From NCBI RefSeq assembly GCF_024207115.1, contig NZ_CP100128.1, forward strand, positions 124,001 through 188,000: a DNA stretch of 64,000 nt, written 5' to 3'. The notes beneath the pieces are model-generated. The model made no database searches, was not told where the DNA came from, and saw nothing but the letters and a program-made list of their open reading frames with translations. The DNA is from Chromobacterium sp. IIBBL 290-4 (lineage in GTDB: Bacteria; Pseudomonadota; Gammaproteobacteria; Burkholderiales; Chromobacteriaceae). This document shows, piece after piece, positions 54,393 to 63,689 of the stretch. Numbering within the stretch: the stretch's first letter is position 1; every line of letters starts with the position of its first letter. The position numbers and the translations under genes were made by a program.

Positions 54393-54460
54393 GTCGGGCG
54401 CCTGTGTGCGGAGATATGGACACAGCATGCCGCGGACATTGCGTGAGTTAAATGCTATCT

Positions 54461-54484
54461 TTCTTATGTTCAGATAAATAAGAA
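54461..54484. promoter_or_regulatory. Candidate LysR operator TTCTTAT-N10-ATAAGAA
   Basis: A perfect 7-bp inverted repeat with a 10-bp spacer lies immediately before the lysR start and 69 bp before the aminotransferase start. The AT-rich symmetric form suits a LysR-type site for the divergent pair. Confidence 0.5.
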
Positions 54485-54492
54485 CTCAACTT

Positions 54493-55401
54493 ATGAAACC
54501 CGCGCTGGGACAAGTCAGCGATTTCGATATCCGGCTGCTGCGGCTGTTCCGCGCGGTGGCCGAGTGCGGCGGCTTTTCCGCCGCCGAGGGCGTGCTGGGC
54601 ATCAGCCGCTCCGCCATCAGCCTGCAGATGGGCGATCTGGAAAAGCGCCTCGGCATCCGGCTGTGCCAGCGCGGCCGCGCCGGCTTCGCGCTGACAGACG
54701 AAGGCCGCGAGGTGCTGCGCGCCAGCCACACGCTGCTGGCGGCGCTGGAAGATTTCCGCGGCGAGGTGAACCTGCTGCACCGCCAGCTGCGCGGCGAGTT
54801 GAACATCGGCATCGTCAACAATCTGGTCACGCTGCCCAGGATGCGCGTCACCGGCGCGCTCAAAGCGTTGAGCGAGCAAGGCCCGGAAGTGAAGATCTCC
54901 ATCGGCATGATGACGCCCAGCGACATCGAAACCGGCCTGCTGGACGGCCAGCTGCACGCCGGCGTGGTGCCGCTGATCCAGCCTTTGTCCGGGCTGGATT
55001 ACCTGCCGCTATACGACGAGCGCTCGCAGCTGTATTGCAGCCGCGAGCATCCGCTGTTCAGCCGCCCGGACCACGCCCTGAGCGAAGTGGACCTCGCCGC
55101 CGCCAACGCCGTTGCGCCCGGCTACCGGCTGCCGCCGCAAGCTCAGGCCTTGCAGCAGCGGCTTAGCCCCGCCGCCACCGCCTCCGACCGCGAAGGCATC
55201 GCCTTTCTGATTCTCAGCGGCCGCTACATCGGCTACCTGCCGGACCACTTCGCCGCCGCCTGGGTAGCCCAGGGCCAGATGCGGCCGCTGCTGCCGGATG
55301 TCTGCTTCTACGACGCGCCGCTGGCGATGGCGGTGCGCAAGGGGCGGCGCGCCAATCTGGTGCTGGAAAGATTTTTGCAGGAGCTGGAGCGGACTAACTG
55401 A
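54493..55401 (+). CDS. LysR family transcriptional regulator (next to omega-aminotransferase operon)
   Basis: The product has 302 residues. The HTH (about 10-65) includes DIRLLRLFRAVAECGGFSAAEGVLGISRSAISLQMGDLEKRLG. The effector-binding part runs from about 90 to 295. It is divergent from the aminotransferase with 100 bp between starts, so it probably activates that operon in response to beta-alanine or a related amine, as BauR-type regulators do. Its stop overlaps the convergent minus-strand gene by 8 bp (55394-55401). Confidence 0.9.
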   Translation: MKPALGQVSDFDIRLLRLFRAVAECGGFSAAEGVLGISRSAISLQMGDLEKRLGIRLCQRGRAGFALTDEGREVLRASHTLLAALEDFRGEVNLLHRQLRGELNIGIVNNLVTLPRMRVTGALKALSEQGPEVKISIGMMTPSDIETGLLDGQLHAGVVPLIQPLSGLDYLPLYDERSQLYCSREHPLFSRPDHALSEVDLAAANAVAPGYRLPPQAQALQQRLSPAATASDREGIAFLILSGRYIGYLPDHFAAAWVAQGQMRPLLPDVCFYDAPLAMAVRKGRRANLVLERFLQELERTN

Positions 55402-55714
55402 GCCAGCCTCGCGCAGAGAGGGTGTCGTTGATCCGCTCCACCAAGAGCGCGAGATCGCCTTTATCGAACTCCACGCCAGATAGCGCATGGCATTCGCCAC
55501 CTCGGCTTTCCACCACCAGCCACCACCCCAATGGAAACAGGCCAAACAGGCGGCGCCCCCTGATCATGCGCACCGACGCGATCTCTTCCAGCCGCACGCG
55601 CCACAAGTAGACATCGTTTCGCCGCGCCGATAAGCCCTGGGCATTGAACACAATCAGCACAGGCTGGATCTTGCGATCCAGCACCCTGCCCCGGAGGCTT
55701 ATTTCGGGAATCAT
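55394..55714 (-). CDS. Small conserved-looking protein of unknown function
   Basis: The product has 106 residues. It begins IPEISLRGRVLDRKIQPVLIVFNAQGL and continues as alternating strands (NDVYLWRVRLEEIASVRMIRG, LGWWLVVESRGGE) with a C-terminal helix (KGDLALLVERINDTL). The beta-rich pattern resembles PH-like or YdbT-type small domains, but I do not recognise a family. A GGAGGG site 5-10 nt before ATG 55714 supports the start. A longer frame would start with a Cys/Trp/Arg-rich leader and is rejected. The end overlaps the LysR stop by 8 bp. It may be cotranscribed with the DUF1304 gene 28 nt upstream. Confidence 0.6.
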   Translation of the reverse strand: MIPEISLRGRVLDRKIQPVLIVFNAQGLSARRNDVYLWRVRLEEIASVRMIRGRRLFGLFPLGWWLVVESRGGECHALSGVEFDKGDLALLVERINDTLSARGWLS

Positions 55715-55742
55715 ACGCGCCCTCCGCAGCCAGCTGAGCCGC

Positions 55743-56099
55743 TCAACCCAGCCACAGCAAAACCATGCCCAACGCCGCCGGCAGCCCCTGCACAAACAAG
55801 ATGCGCCGGTTGACCGTCAGCGCGCCGAACACGCCTGCCACGAGCACGCAGCCCAGGAAGAACAGCTTGATCTGGAAACCGGCCGCGCCCAGCCACAGCC
55901 CCCATAGCAGGCCGGCGGCGAGGAAACCGTTGTACAGCCCCTGGTTGGCGGCCAGGGCCTTGGTGTCGCGCGCCCGCTGCGACGTCAGCCGGAAAGTCTT
56001 CATGCCCAGCGGCTTGTCCCACAGAAACATTTCCAGCACCAGAAAATAGACGTGCAGCAACGCCACCAGCGCGACGACTCCGTTCGCGATCCCATGCAT
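55743..56099 (-). CDS. DUF1304 family membrane protein
   Basis: The product has 118 residues and about four membrane helices. The family pattern is clear: VVALVALLHVYFLVLEMFLWDKPLG, RDTKALAANQGLYNGFLAAGLLWGL and a C-terminal helix ending LLWLG. The function of DUF1304 proteins is unknown. The start at 56099 follows an AAGGGGGC ribosome site. It precedes the small unknown gene at 55394-55714 on the same strand and may form a two-gene unit with it. It lies downstream of the MFS gene, 105 bp apart. Confidence 0.85.
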   Translation of the reverse strand: MHGIANGVVALVALLHVYFLVLEMFLWDKPLGMKTFRLTSQRARDTKALAANQGLYNGFLAAGLLWGLWLGAAGFQIKLFFLGCVLVAGVFGALTVNRRILFVQGLPAALGMVLLWLG

Positions 56100-56204
56100 T
56101 TTGCCCCCTTGCCGCGCTTGGCCGCGGCGCCGATTCACCCATGCCCCGCGGCACGGACCTACTGCCAAAACATGCTAGGCGGAAGCGGCAGCGGCGGCAA
56201 GCGG

Positions 56205-57626
56205 CTAACGCGCGTCCCGCCTGGCCTCCCGCCCCACGGCGGCGCTCAGCGCGGGCAAGATGCTGCCCAGCGCGATCAGCACGGCCAAGGCGATCAAACC
56301 GGCCGAGACGGCGAAGGCCGCATGCATGCCGCGGGCGATGGCTTCCGGCGCGGCCGTCGCCAGCTTGTCCGTTCCGGCCGCGGCGGCGAACACCGTGCCC
56401 ATCGCCCCGGCTCCGGTCAACAGGCCGAGATTGCGCGCCAGATTGAGCAGGCCGGACACCAGGCCGCGCCCGTTAGCGCCGCTGCTCGCCATCACCTGGG
56501 TATTGTTGGCCGCCTGGAACTGGGCATAGCCCGCCGTCAGCATCAGCAGCGCCGCGAGATAACCCGGCACGCCCCAGCCGGCCGGCGTCAGGCTCAAGGC
56601 GACGGCGCCGCCCAGCATGGCAAGCAAGCCGGCCAAGGCCATGCCCCGCGCGCCAAAGCGGTCCACCGCCATGCCCGCCGGCAGACCGGACAGGGCAGAC
56701 AGCGCCGGTCCGGCCGACATCACCAGCCCCACTTCGGCCATATTCAGCCCAAGGCCGCGCGCCAGGTAAAACGGGCCGACCACCAGCGTAGCCATCATCA
56801 CCGCCGCCACCAGGCCGCTCATCGCCATGCCGCCGCTCAGGCCCGGATCGCGCAGCATGTCCAGCCGCAATAGCGGCGATGCGGCCCGCCGTTGCCGCCA
56901 GACGAAGGCCGCGCCCCCGGCCAGCGCCGCCGCCAGCCAGGCGGCGTTCTGCGCGCCGAAATGGCCGCGGCCCGTGGTCATGGCCAGCGCGTAGCTCGCC
57001 GTGGCCAGCGCCAGCAAGGCGGTGCCGGCCTGATCGAAACCGGCCTTGCCGCGCGGCCTAGAACCTTCATCTTCCGGCAGGCTATGGCAGGCAAGCGCCC
57101 AGGCCGCCGCGGCCAAGGCGGCCAGCAAGAAGAAAATGCTGCGCCAACCCCAGGCCGCGATCATCGCGCCGCCCAGCGAGGGGCCGAGCGCGGTGCCCAC
57201 CGCCGACATGGTGCCCAGCCAGCCCATGGCGCGGCCAATGCGCTCCTGGGGCAGGATGTCGGCGACGAAGGCCATGCTCAGCGCCATCATCACGGCCGCG
57301 CCCAGCCCTTGCGCGGCGCGCGTGGCGACCAGCAGCGGAAACGCGGCCAGGCCGGCGGCCAGCGAGGCCGCCGCGAACAGCAGCAGGCCGCCCAGCAACA
57401 AGCGCCGCCGGCCCATCAGATCGCCCAGCCGCCCCGCGCCGACGATCAAGGCGGTGCTGGCCAGCAGATAGGCCAACACCACCCATTGCACCTGCTGGAA
57501 GGACACGCTGAATCGCAAGGACAGCGCAGGCAGCGCCACATTGGCGATGCTGGTTCCAAGCGAGGCCAGCAGCATCGCCAGCGACAGGGCGGCCATGCCG
57601 CCGCGCGGCGTGGTTCGTTGTTTCAT
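56205..57626 (-). CDS. MFS transporter, EmrB/QacA-like (DHA2) drug exporter
   Basis: The product has 473 residues and many membrane helices, probably 14. ALPALSLRFSVSFQQVQWVVLAYLL, the GRLGDLMGRRRLLLGG loop (motif A) and MGWLGTMSAVGTALGPSLGGAM (motif C) place it in the drug:H+ antiporter-2 family. It should export amphipathic drugs or metabolites with proton uptake. No EmrA-type adaptor is encoded nearby. A GGGAGAG site precedes the start at 57626. It is divergent from a LysR gene with a 17-bp palindrome between them, so expression is probably induced by the substrate through that regulator. Confidence 0.9.
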   Translation of the reverse strand: MKQRTTPRGGMAALSLAMLLASLGTSIANVALPALSLRFSVSFQQVQWVVLAYLLASTALIVGAGRLGDLMGRRRLLLGGLLLFAAASLAAGLAAFPLLVATRAAQGLGAAVMMALSMAFVADILPQERIGRAMGWLGTMSAVGTALGPSLGGAMIAAWGWRSIFFLLAALAAAAWALACHSLPEDEGSRPRGKAGFDQAGTALLALATASYALAMTTGRGHFGAQNAAWLAAALAGGAAFVWRQRRAASPLLRLDMLRDPGLSGGMAMSGLVAAVMMATLVVGPFYLARGLGLNMAEVGLVMSAGPALSALSGLPAGMAVDRFGARGMALAGLLAMLGGAVALSLTPAGWGVPGYLAALLMLTAGYAQFQAANNTQVMASSGANGRGLVSGLLNLARNLGLLTGAGAMGTVFAAAAGTDKLATAAPEAIARGMHAAFAVSAGLIALAVLIALGSILPALSAAVGREARRDAR

Positions 57627-57697
57627 CTTGCTCTCCCGTTTGCCTTATCTGCCTCACAGCGTAAGCCGCGCGCCATGCAGGCGGAAGACGCATCAAT

Positions 57698-57714
57698 TGC
57701 ACTTTATAAGTGCA
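57698..57714. promoter_or_regulatory. Palindromic operator TGCACTT-TAT-AAGTGCA
   Basis: A perfect 7-bp inverted repeat with a 3-bp spacer lies 72 bp before the MFS start and 36 bp before the LysR start. The symmetric AT-centred form between divergent genes is typical of a LysR autoregulatory site. Confidence 0.6.
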
Positions 57715-57749
57715 TGCCACGCCATATCAGGATGTGGTACGGTGAGGCC

Positions 57750-58664
<915 letters not shown>

Positions 58665-58678
58665 ACCGGAAAAAACCT

Positions 58679-59197
58679 ATGCCCCATGCTCCCCGCTCCA
58701 CTGTCCATGGCCTGATCGATACCCGCTTCGGCCCCGTCGCCGCCTGGCTGAACCGCGACGGCGCGCTGACGCGGCTGATCTTCAACCCCTCGCCCAAGCA
58801 ATTGGCCGAACACGCCTGCCCGCGCGACGACGCGGCGCTGGCAGAGGCGGCGTGCCAGCTGGCCGAATATGAAGCCGGCCAGCGCCGCGATTTCGACCTG
58901 CCCCTGGCCGCAGACGGCACGCCCTTCCAGCAGCAGGTATGGGCGGCGTTGCGGCGCATTCCTTACGGCAGCACGATGAGCTACGGCGAACTGGCGCGCG
59001 CCTTGGCGCACCCCGACGGCGCGCGCGCCATCGGCCGCGCCAACGCCACCAACCCGATCGCGCTGATCGTGCCCTGCCATAGGGTGCTGGGCGCGGACGG
59101 CAGCCTCACCGGCTATGCGGGCGGCTTGCCGCTGAAGGCGGCGCTGCTGCGCTTCGAACTGGAGCGCAGCGAGCCGCCGGGCCTGTTCGGCGGCTAA
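58679..59197 (+). CDS. ogt: Methylated-DNA--protein-cysteine methyltransferase
   Basis: The product has 172 residues. The DNA-binding and active-site part is complete: FQQQVWAALRRIPYGSTMSYGELARALAHPDGARAIGRANATNPIALIVPCHRVLGADGSLTGYAGG, given here by landmarks (YGSTMSYGELA, ARAIGRAN, PCHRV with the acceptor Cys). It repairs O6-alkylguanine by transferring the alkyl group to its own cysteine. Ogt-type length without an Ada domain. It lies 14 nt after the LysR gene and 65 nt before the DUF1176 gene. A role with the exporter in alkylating-agent defence would be speculation. Confidence 0.93.
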   Translation: MPHAPRSTVHGLIDTRFGPVAAWLNRDGALTRLIFNPSPKQLAEHACPRDDAALAEAACQLAEYEAGQRRDFDLPLAADGTPFQQQVWAALRRIPYGSTMSYGELARALAHPDGARAIGRANATNPIALIVPCHRVLGADGSLTGYAGGLPLKAALLRFELERSEPPGLFGG

Positions 59198-59262
59198 TGC
59201 TGGAGCGCTTCGCCGCAAAGACCTATACTCGCCATGCCTACAGCATCCTTCAAAGGACGATC

Positions 59263-60261
59263 ATGACGCGTTTCGCGCTGGTGCCCCTGCTGCTAGCCCT
59301 GTCGCCGGCCGCCATGGCCAAGGTTTACGAATTCCAGGACTGGGCAATCGCCTGCGACAATACCCGCCATTGCGAAGCCAACGGCACCCAGAGCCAGGAC
59401 AGCGACAACCCCGTCAGCCTGCTGCTGAGCCGCGACGCCGGCCCAGGCGCGGCGCTGACCGGGCTCTTGCAAGTGGCAGACCCGGACGACGGCAAAGTAG
59501 GCAAGCTGACCCTGAAAGCCGGCAAGCTGAACTGGCGCGGCCTGGCCCCGGAACAGGCGCTTTCCGCGGCGCAAATGAAGCAATTGCTGCCGGAGATGCT
59601 CAATGCCGACAGCGCCGTGCTCAACGACGGCCGCCACCAATGGACCCTGTCGCTGGCCGGCCTGAAAGCGGCGCTGCTGAAAATGGACGACGCCCAAGGC
59701 CGCGTCGGCACGGCCGGCGCGTTGGTGAAAAAAGGCGGCAAACCCGACGCCGCGGCGCTCCCCGCCCTGCCCGCGCCCCTGCTGCGCCCCGCCGAAACGC
59801 CGCCTGCGCAAGCCGCAGACAAAACGCTGCTGCCCGCCCTATTGCGCGAGGCGCGCAAAACGGCCGCCGATTGCTGGAGCGATCTGCCGGACTCGGAAAA
59901 CCCCGACAGCGGCCTGTACCGGCTGGGCGGCGCTCAAGTGCTGCTGTTGCGAGAGTGCTCGCGCGGCGCCTATCAAGGCGGATTCCAGGCCTGGCTCGCC
60001 AATGACAAGCCGCCCTACCGCCCGCGTCCGCTCAAGCTGAAAGATGAGGACGGCCAGCCGGCCGAGCTGATGAACGCCAGTTTCGACAAGGGCGTGCTGT
60101 CCAGCTACGGCAAGCTGCGCGGCATAGGGGATTGCGGCGACAGCTACAGCTGGGCCTGGACCGGCCGCGAACTCAAGCTGATGTCGGCCGACAAGGCGCC
60201 GCAATGCCGCGGCATTGCCGGCGGCGTGCCGCTGCGCACTTGGGCAACTCGGCAGAAATGA
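59263..60261 (+). CDS. Exported DUF1176 domain protein
   Basis: The product has 332 residues. A short signal peptide ends near SPAAMAKV (about 19). The opening YEFQDWAIACDNTRHCEANG and the later LLRECSRGAYQGGFQAWL, DKGVLSSYGKLRGIGDCGDSYSWAWTGRELKLMSADKAPQCRG pattern, read by landmarks, is that of DUF1176 proteins, which are periplasmic and of unknown function. Paired cysteines (CDNTRHC; GDCGD with QCRG) are probably disulphides. ATG 59263 opens directly on the signal peptide; a longer frame from 59197 would overlap the ogt stop. Confidence 0.85.
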   Translation: MTRFALVPLLLALSPAAMAKVYEFQDWAIACDNTRHCEANGTQSQDSDNPVSLLLSRDAGPGAALTGLLQVADPDDGKVGKLTLKAGKLNWRGLAPEQALSAAQMKQLLPEMLNADSAVLNDGRHQWTLSLAGLKAALLKMDDAQGRVGTAGALVKKGGKPDAAALPALPAPLLRPAETPPAQAADKTLLPALLREARKTAADCWSDLPDSENPDSGLYRLGGAQVLLLRECSRGAYQGGFQAWLANDKPPYRPRPLKLKDEDGQPAELMNASFDKGVLSSYGKLRGIGDCGDSYSWAWTGRELKLMSADKAPQCRGIAGGVPLRTWATRQK

Positions 60262-60265
60262 ATTA

Positions 60266-60296
60266 TTGGCATAAACTGTCTGGATAGAATTAGAAT
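60266..60296 (+). promoter_or_regulatory. Possible promoter for leader and ABC-F gene
   Basis: TTGGCA (60266-60271) and TAGAAT (60291-60296) are 19 bp apart, a little long for sigma70; another TAGAAT lies at 60285. Either would give a leader of about 240 nt before the ABC-F start, containing a short open frame and several hairpins. Confidence 0.35.
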
Positions 60297-60342
60297 CACC
60301 CAATTCCAACCCCTTGATCAAGAAAGGAGGTAAATATAGTTG

Positions 60343-60378
60343 ATGATGCGCGCCTGGAAATTCTGGCTCGCGTGTTAA
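60343..60378 (+). CDS. Possible 11-residue leader peptide upstream of ABC-F gene
   Basis: A strong AAAGGAGGT (60323-60331) is followed by tandem ATGs and a short frame encoding MMRAWKFWLAC, then TAA. The site-to-ATG distance is 11-12 nt; an in-frame TTG at 60340 would give a closer spacing. A Shine-Dalgarno this strong, 195-215 nt before a translation-linked ABC-F gene and not attached to any longer gene, suggests a ribosome-sensing leader. Downstream hairpins include ATCGC-GTT-GCGAT (60408-60420), GAGTC / GACTC (about 60459-60474) and GGGACG-CCTA-CGTCCC (60504-60519), the last just before the ABC-F ribosome site. Expression is unproven. Confidence 0.4.
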   Translation: MMRAWKFWLAC

Positions 60379-60538
60379 GCGCATTTGAAAGCTCTTGCCT
60401 GCCATCCATCGCGTTGCGATAAGCGGGTTCGAGCCAAGCCACTCTTTATTTCCCCAGAGTCTTTCTCGACTCATCCCCGTTGTCGCCAGCGCGCCTGTTG
60501 ACAGGGACGCCTACGTCCCGAGCAAGCGAGAGCCAAGC

Positions 60539-62278
60539 ATGACAACCCTGATTTCCGCGCAATCCCTGCGCCTGAACGCCGACCACGGCGCATTGTTCCA
60601 AGACCTGTCCTTTACCGTCGGCCAAGGCGAACGCATCGGCCTGCTCGGCCATAACGGCTGCGGCAAAAGCACTTTATTGAAACTGCTGTCCGGCCAGATC
60701 GAGCCCGATGGCGGCGAAACGCAATACGCGGCGGCCTGCCGGCTGCAATTCGTCGAACAACACCTGCCCGAACGGCTGCGCGCCTTGAGCGCCCGCCAGG
60801 CGCTGCTGGAAGCGCTGGAGCATGACGCCAGCCAGGCCTGGCGCGCGGACAGCCTGCTCGCCGAGCTGGAGCTCGCCAGCCAAGCCAACACGCGGGTGTC
60901 CGACCTGAGCGGCGGCCAGCACACCCGGCTGTTGCTGGGGCGCGCCGCATTGCGCCAGCCCAATCTGCTGCTATTGGACGAGCCCAGCAACCACCTCGAC
61001 CTGCCCTCCTTGCTTTGGCTGGAGGATTTTCTCTCCCGCTGGCGCGGCGGCTTCATCCTGGTATCGCACGACGCCCGGCTGCTGGACCGCGTCACCCAAT
61101 GCAGCTGGATACTGCGCGACGCCAGGCTGTACCGCTTCGCTCTGCCTTGCAGCCAAGCGCGCGCGGCGCTGGCGGAGGCGGACCTGGCCGCCCAAGCCCG
61201 CCGCGACGGCGAGCAGAAAGAAATAGACCGGCTGACCGCCAGCAGCAAGCGCCTCGCCATCTGGGGACGCGAGCACGACAACGAAAAACTGGTGCGCAAA
61301 GCCAAGTCTATGGAAAAACGCATCGACAAGCTGCAGGACGAACAAACCTTCGTCAGCCACGGCAGCCCATGGCGGCTGGCCTTGCGCGGCCAGGCGCTGT
61401 CCGCGGACAGCCTGATGGCGCTGGAAGCGCTGCCGGTCTTAGCCGCGCCCGGCCTGCCGCCGCTATTCCATGCCCAAGGGCTGTGGCTGCGCCCCGGCGA
61501 CAAAATCGCGCTATTGGGCGCCAACGGCGCGGGCAAGTCGTCCTTGCTGCGGCAGTGCTGGCGCGACATCCAATCCGGGGAGGCGAATCCCGGCTGGCGC
61601 TGGCATCCCGCCGCCAGCATCGCCTATTACGACCAGAACCTGCGCCAGCTGGATGGCCAGTCCAGTTTGCTGGACGCGCTCTACCCATTGGCGCCGCTGC
61701 CGGAAACCGCGCGCAAACAGGCCTTGATCGCGGCGGGCTTCGCCTATGCCCGCCATGGCCAGCGGGTGGACACGCTCAGCGGCGGCGAGCGGGCGCGGCT
61801 GCTGTTCCTCGGCCTGTCGCTGGCCAGCCACCACTTGCTGTGGCTGGACGAGCCGACCAACCATCTGGACCTGGACGGCAAAAAGGAGCTGGCCGACGCG
61901 CTGGCGGCCTTCCCCGGCGGCGCGCTGCTGGTGTCGCACGACCGCGAGCTCATCGAAGCCGCCTGCAACCGCTTCTGGGTGTTGAAAGACGGCAGGCTGC
62001 AAGACTGGCCCGACGCCGCCAGCGCCTACGCCAGCCTGTTCGAGCCCGCCGCACGGCCTGCCTCGGCCTCCGCGCCGCTAGCCAGCGCGCCCGCCGACAG
62101 TCTCGCCGACAGTCTCGCCGCAGCCTCCGCCCAAGCGGACGAGCAATGGCGGCGCTGGTGCGAGCTGGAAGCGCTGCTGGAGGCCGATCTGAGCCGCAAG
62201 CCCAAGCATCAGAAGCCGCAAGCGCAGCAGGCCTGGCGCAGCGAGATGCGGATGCTGGAACGCGCCTTGGGGCTGTAA
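60539..62278 (+). CDS. ABC-F family ATPase (ribosome-associated type)
   Basis: The product has 579 residues with two ATPase modules and no membrane segment. First module: Walker A GHNGCGKST (about 40), signature LSGGQ, Walker B LLLLDEPSNHLD. Second: GANGAGKSS, LSGGE, LLWLDEPTNHLD. Between them lies a charged linker (about 205-280) with the basic coiled coil KRLAIWGREHDNEKLVRKAKSMEKRI, read by landmarks. A C-terminal Ala/Ser-rich tail ends in a second coiled coil. ABC-F proteins act in translation, either as factors or as antibiotic-resistance proteins. The linker is short, nearer to Uup/YheS-like factors. ATG 60539 matches the family start. A 277-bp leader region with a possible uORF precedes it. 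Confidence 0.92.
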   Translation: MTTLISAQSLRLNADHGALFQDLSFTVGQGERIGLLGHNGCGKSTLLKLLSGQIEPDGGETQYAAACRLQFVEQHLPERLRALSARQALLEALEHDASQAWRADSLLAELELASQANTRVSDLSGGQHTRLLLGRAALRQPNLLLLDEPSNHLDLPSLLWLEDFLSRWRGGFILVSHDARLLDRVTQCSWILRDARLYRFALPCSQARAALAEADLAAQARRDGEQKEIDRLTASSKRLAIWGREHDNEKLVRKAKSMEKRIDKLQDEQTFVSHGSPWRLALRGQALSADSLMALEALPVLAAPGLPPLFHAQGLWLRPGDKIALLGANGAGKSSLLRQCWRDIQSGEANPGWRWHPAASIAYYDQNLRQLDGQSSLLDALYPLAPLPETARKQALIAAGFAYARHGQRVDTLSGGERARLLFLGLSLASHHLLWLDEPTNHLDLDGKKELADALAAFPGGALLVSHDRELIEAACNRFWVLKDGRLQDWPDAASAYASLFEPAARPASASAPLASAPADSLADSLAAASAQADEQWRRWCELEALLEADLSRKPKHQKPQAQQAWRSEMRMLERALGL

Positions 62279-62388
62279 GCGCGCCTTTGCCGGGCGCGGC
62301 CGGGATTGATTCTGGCCGCGCCCGCGGCGCATGGCGCGAGCGCTTCTCCGGCTGAATCGCGGATCTGGCGCTTGGCGCCGGCCGCCGC

Positions 62389-62440
62389 CGCATTTCATCC
62401 ACGCCAAACGCATTTCATCCCATGCATTGCGCATCTCGTC
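62389..62440 (+). promoter_or_regulatory. Three direct repeats upstream of LytS/LytTR operon
   Basis: CGCATTTCATCC occurs at 62389-62400 and 62409-62420, with a related CGCATCTCGTC at 62430-62440, giving a 20-21 bp period. LytTR-type regulators bind direct repeats on one face of the helix with about this spacing, and the CATTTCATC core is loosely similar to AlgR-type sites. It lies 68-119 bp before the first gene of the operon, suggesting autoregulation. Confidence 0.45.
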
Positions 62441-62507
62441 GCATGCCCATGTCGACCTCCCCCGCTCTCCCCTACAGTCACATCACACACCAACCAGGAG
62501 CACAGAC

Positions 62508-62780
62508 ATGAATACCTTCGACATCGCCGCTTTGTTGGACGCTCTGATCCAGCTCTGCCATCATATGCCTACGTACTGGACACAATGGATGAACGCGCTC
62601 GGCGGCGTTAACTGGGGCCATCTTGTTTCATCGGCGCTATTGACCATCCTCGCCGTCAATGCGGTCATCGTGCCCGTCACGCTGATCTGGCTGTCGCTGG
62701 ACTTTTCCCTGCCCAAGCGACTGAGCCGCCGCCCCCATTTCAAACTGCCCGCGCCGCGCAAAGAGGTCAAACTTGGATAA
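62508..62780 (+). CDS. Small membrane protein preceding LytS-type kinase
   Basis: The product has 90 residues. A His/Trp-containing N-terminal part (LCHHMPTYWTQWMNALGG) precedes one clear membrane helix (about 40-66: LVSSALLTILAVNAVIVPVTLIWLSL, by landmarks) and a basic, Pro-rich tail (KRLSRRPHFKLPAPRKEVKLG). No family is recognised. ATG 62508 follows an AGGAG site. The last codons overlap the kinase start (TTG at 62773), so the two are translationally coupled and a role as accessory sensor or kinase partner is likely. Confidence 0.7.
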   Translation: MNTFDIAALLDALIQLCHHMPTYWTQWMNALGGVNWGHLVSSALLTILAVNAVIVPVTLIWLSLDFSLPKRLSRRPHFKLPAPRKEVKLG

Positions 62781-63681
62781 TCAAAACAATGCCAAACCAT
62801 GGCGGGACGATTTCAGCATGATTCTGGATACGATAGAAAAGGGGTGGTGGGGCTTCGTCGATATGGTGGCGCGGCTGGGCTGGGGCCGTTTGATGCTGAC
62901 CATTCTGCTCTCGCTGATGCTGGGCGGCATTCTCAATATCGAACACCTGATGCTGGTGCTGAGCCTGGTCGCCATCCTGGTGAAAGTTTTGGCGCTGGGC
63001 AAGCATCAGGCGGAGCAAGAGGCCGACCGCGCCATCGCCCGCAGCGAAAAAGCGGAGCAGCAGGCCGAGCTGGAAGCCCTGAAGCGGCAGCTGGCGGAAA
63101 CGCGGATGAGCGCGCTGCAAGCGCAGATCGAGCCCCACTTTCTGTTCAACACCCTGTCTTCGGTGTGCCAGCTGACCGAAACCGCGCCGGCCAAGGCCGT
63201 GGTGATGCAAAAGGCGCTGATCCGCTACCTGCGCGCCTCGCTGCCGGAATGGCGCGACTCGCCCGGCGAAACCAGCCTGGGCCAGCAGCTGGAGTTGTCG
63301 CGCGCTTATCTGGAAATCATGCAATTGCGGATGGAAGAGCGGCTGCAAGTGCGCCTGCTGGTGCCGGCCTCGCTGCAAAATGCCCGCTTCCCGGTGATGA
63401 TGCTGCAAACCTTGGTGGAAAACGCCATCAAGCACGGCCTGGAGCCTAAGGCCGAAGGCGGCGCCATCGAAGTGGACGCCAAGGTGCTGGACGGCAAGCT
63501 GCGCGTCGCGGTGCGCGACGACGGGGTGGGCTTCCCCGAGCAACCCGGCCAAGGCATGGGCCTGGCCAATATCCGCGAACGGCTGGCCATGCTATACGGC
63601 GCCGAGGCCGAGCTGAGCCTGGAAGCGCCGGAAACCGGCGGCACGCTCGCTGTCATCGCCCTGCCCTTCACCCTGATTTGA
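62773..63681 (+). CDS. LytS/YehU-type sensor histidine kinase
   Basis: The product has 302 residues. Two hydrophobic segments (about 25-50 and 52-72) are followed by a coiled coil and the His_kinase domain with IEPHFLFNTLSSV (phosphoacceptor His122). The ATPase domain has NAIKHGLEP, DDGVGFPEQPG and GMGLANIRERL. This is the short class of kinase that pairs with LytTR regulators. The start is a TTG with GAGGT 5 nt upstream, overlapping the previous stop. The first ATG (62818) would remove 15 residues. The response regulator begins 8 nt after the stop. Confidence 0.92.
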   Translation: MDNQNNAKPWRDDFSMILDTIEKGWWGFVDMVARLGWGRLMLTILLSLMLGGILNIEHLMLVLSLVAILVKVLALGKHQAEQEADRAIARSEKAEQQAELEALKRQLAETRMSALQAQIEPHFLFNTLSSVCQLTETAPAKAVVMQKALIRYLRASLPEWRDSPGETSLGQQLELSRAYLEIMQLRMEERLQVRLLVPASLQNARFPVMMLQTLVENAIKHGLEPKAEGGAIEVDAKVLDGKLRVAVRDDGVGFPEQPGQGMGLANIRERLAMLYGAEAELSLEAPETGGTLAVIALPFTLI

Positions 63682-63689
63682 GGAACGCC

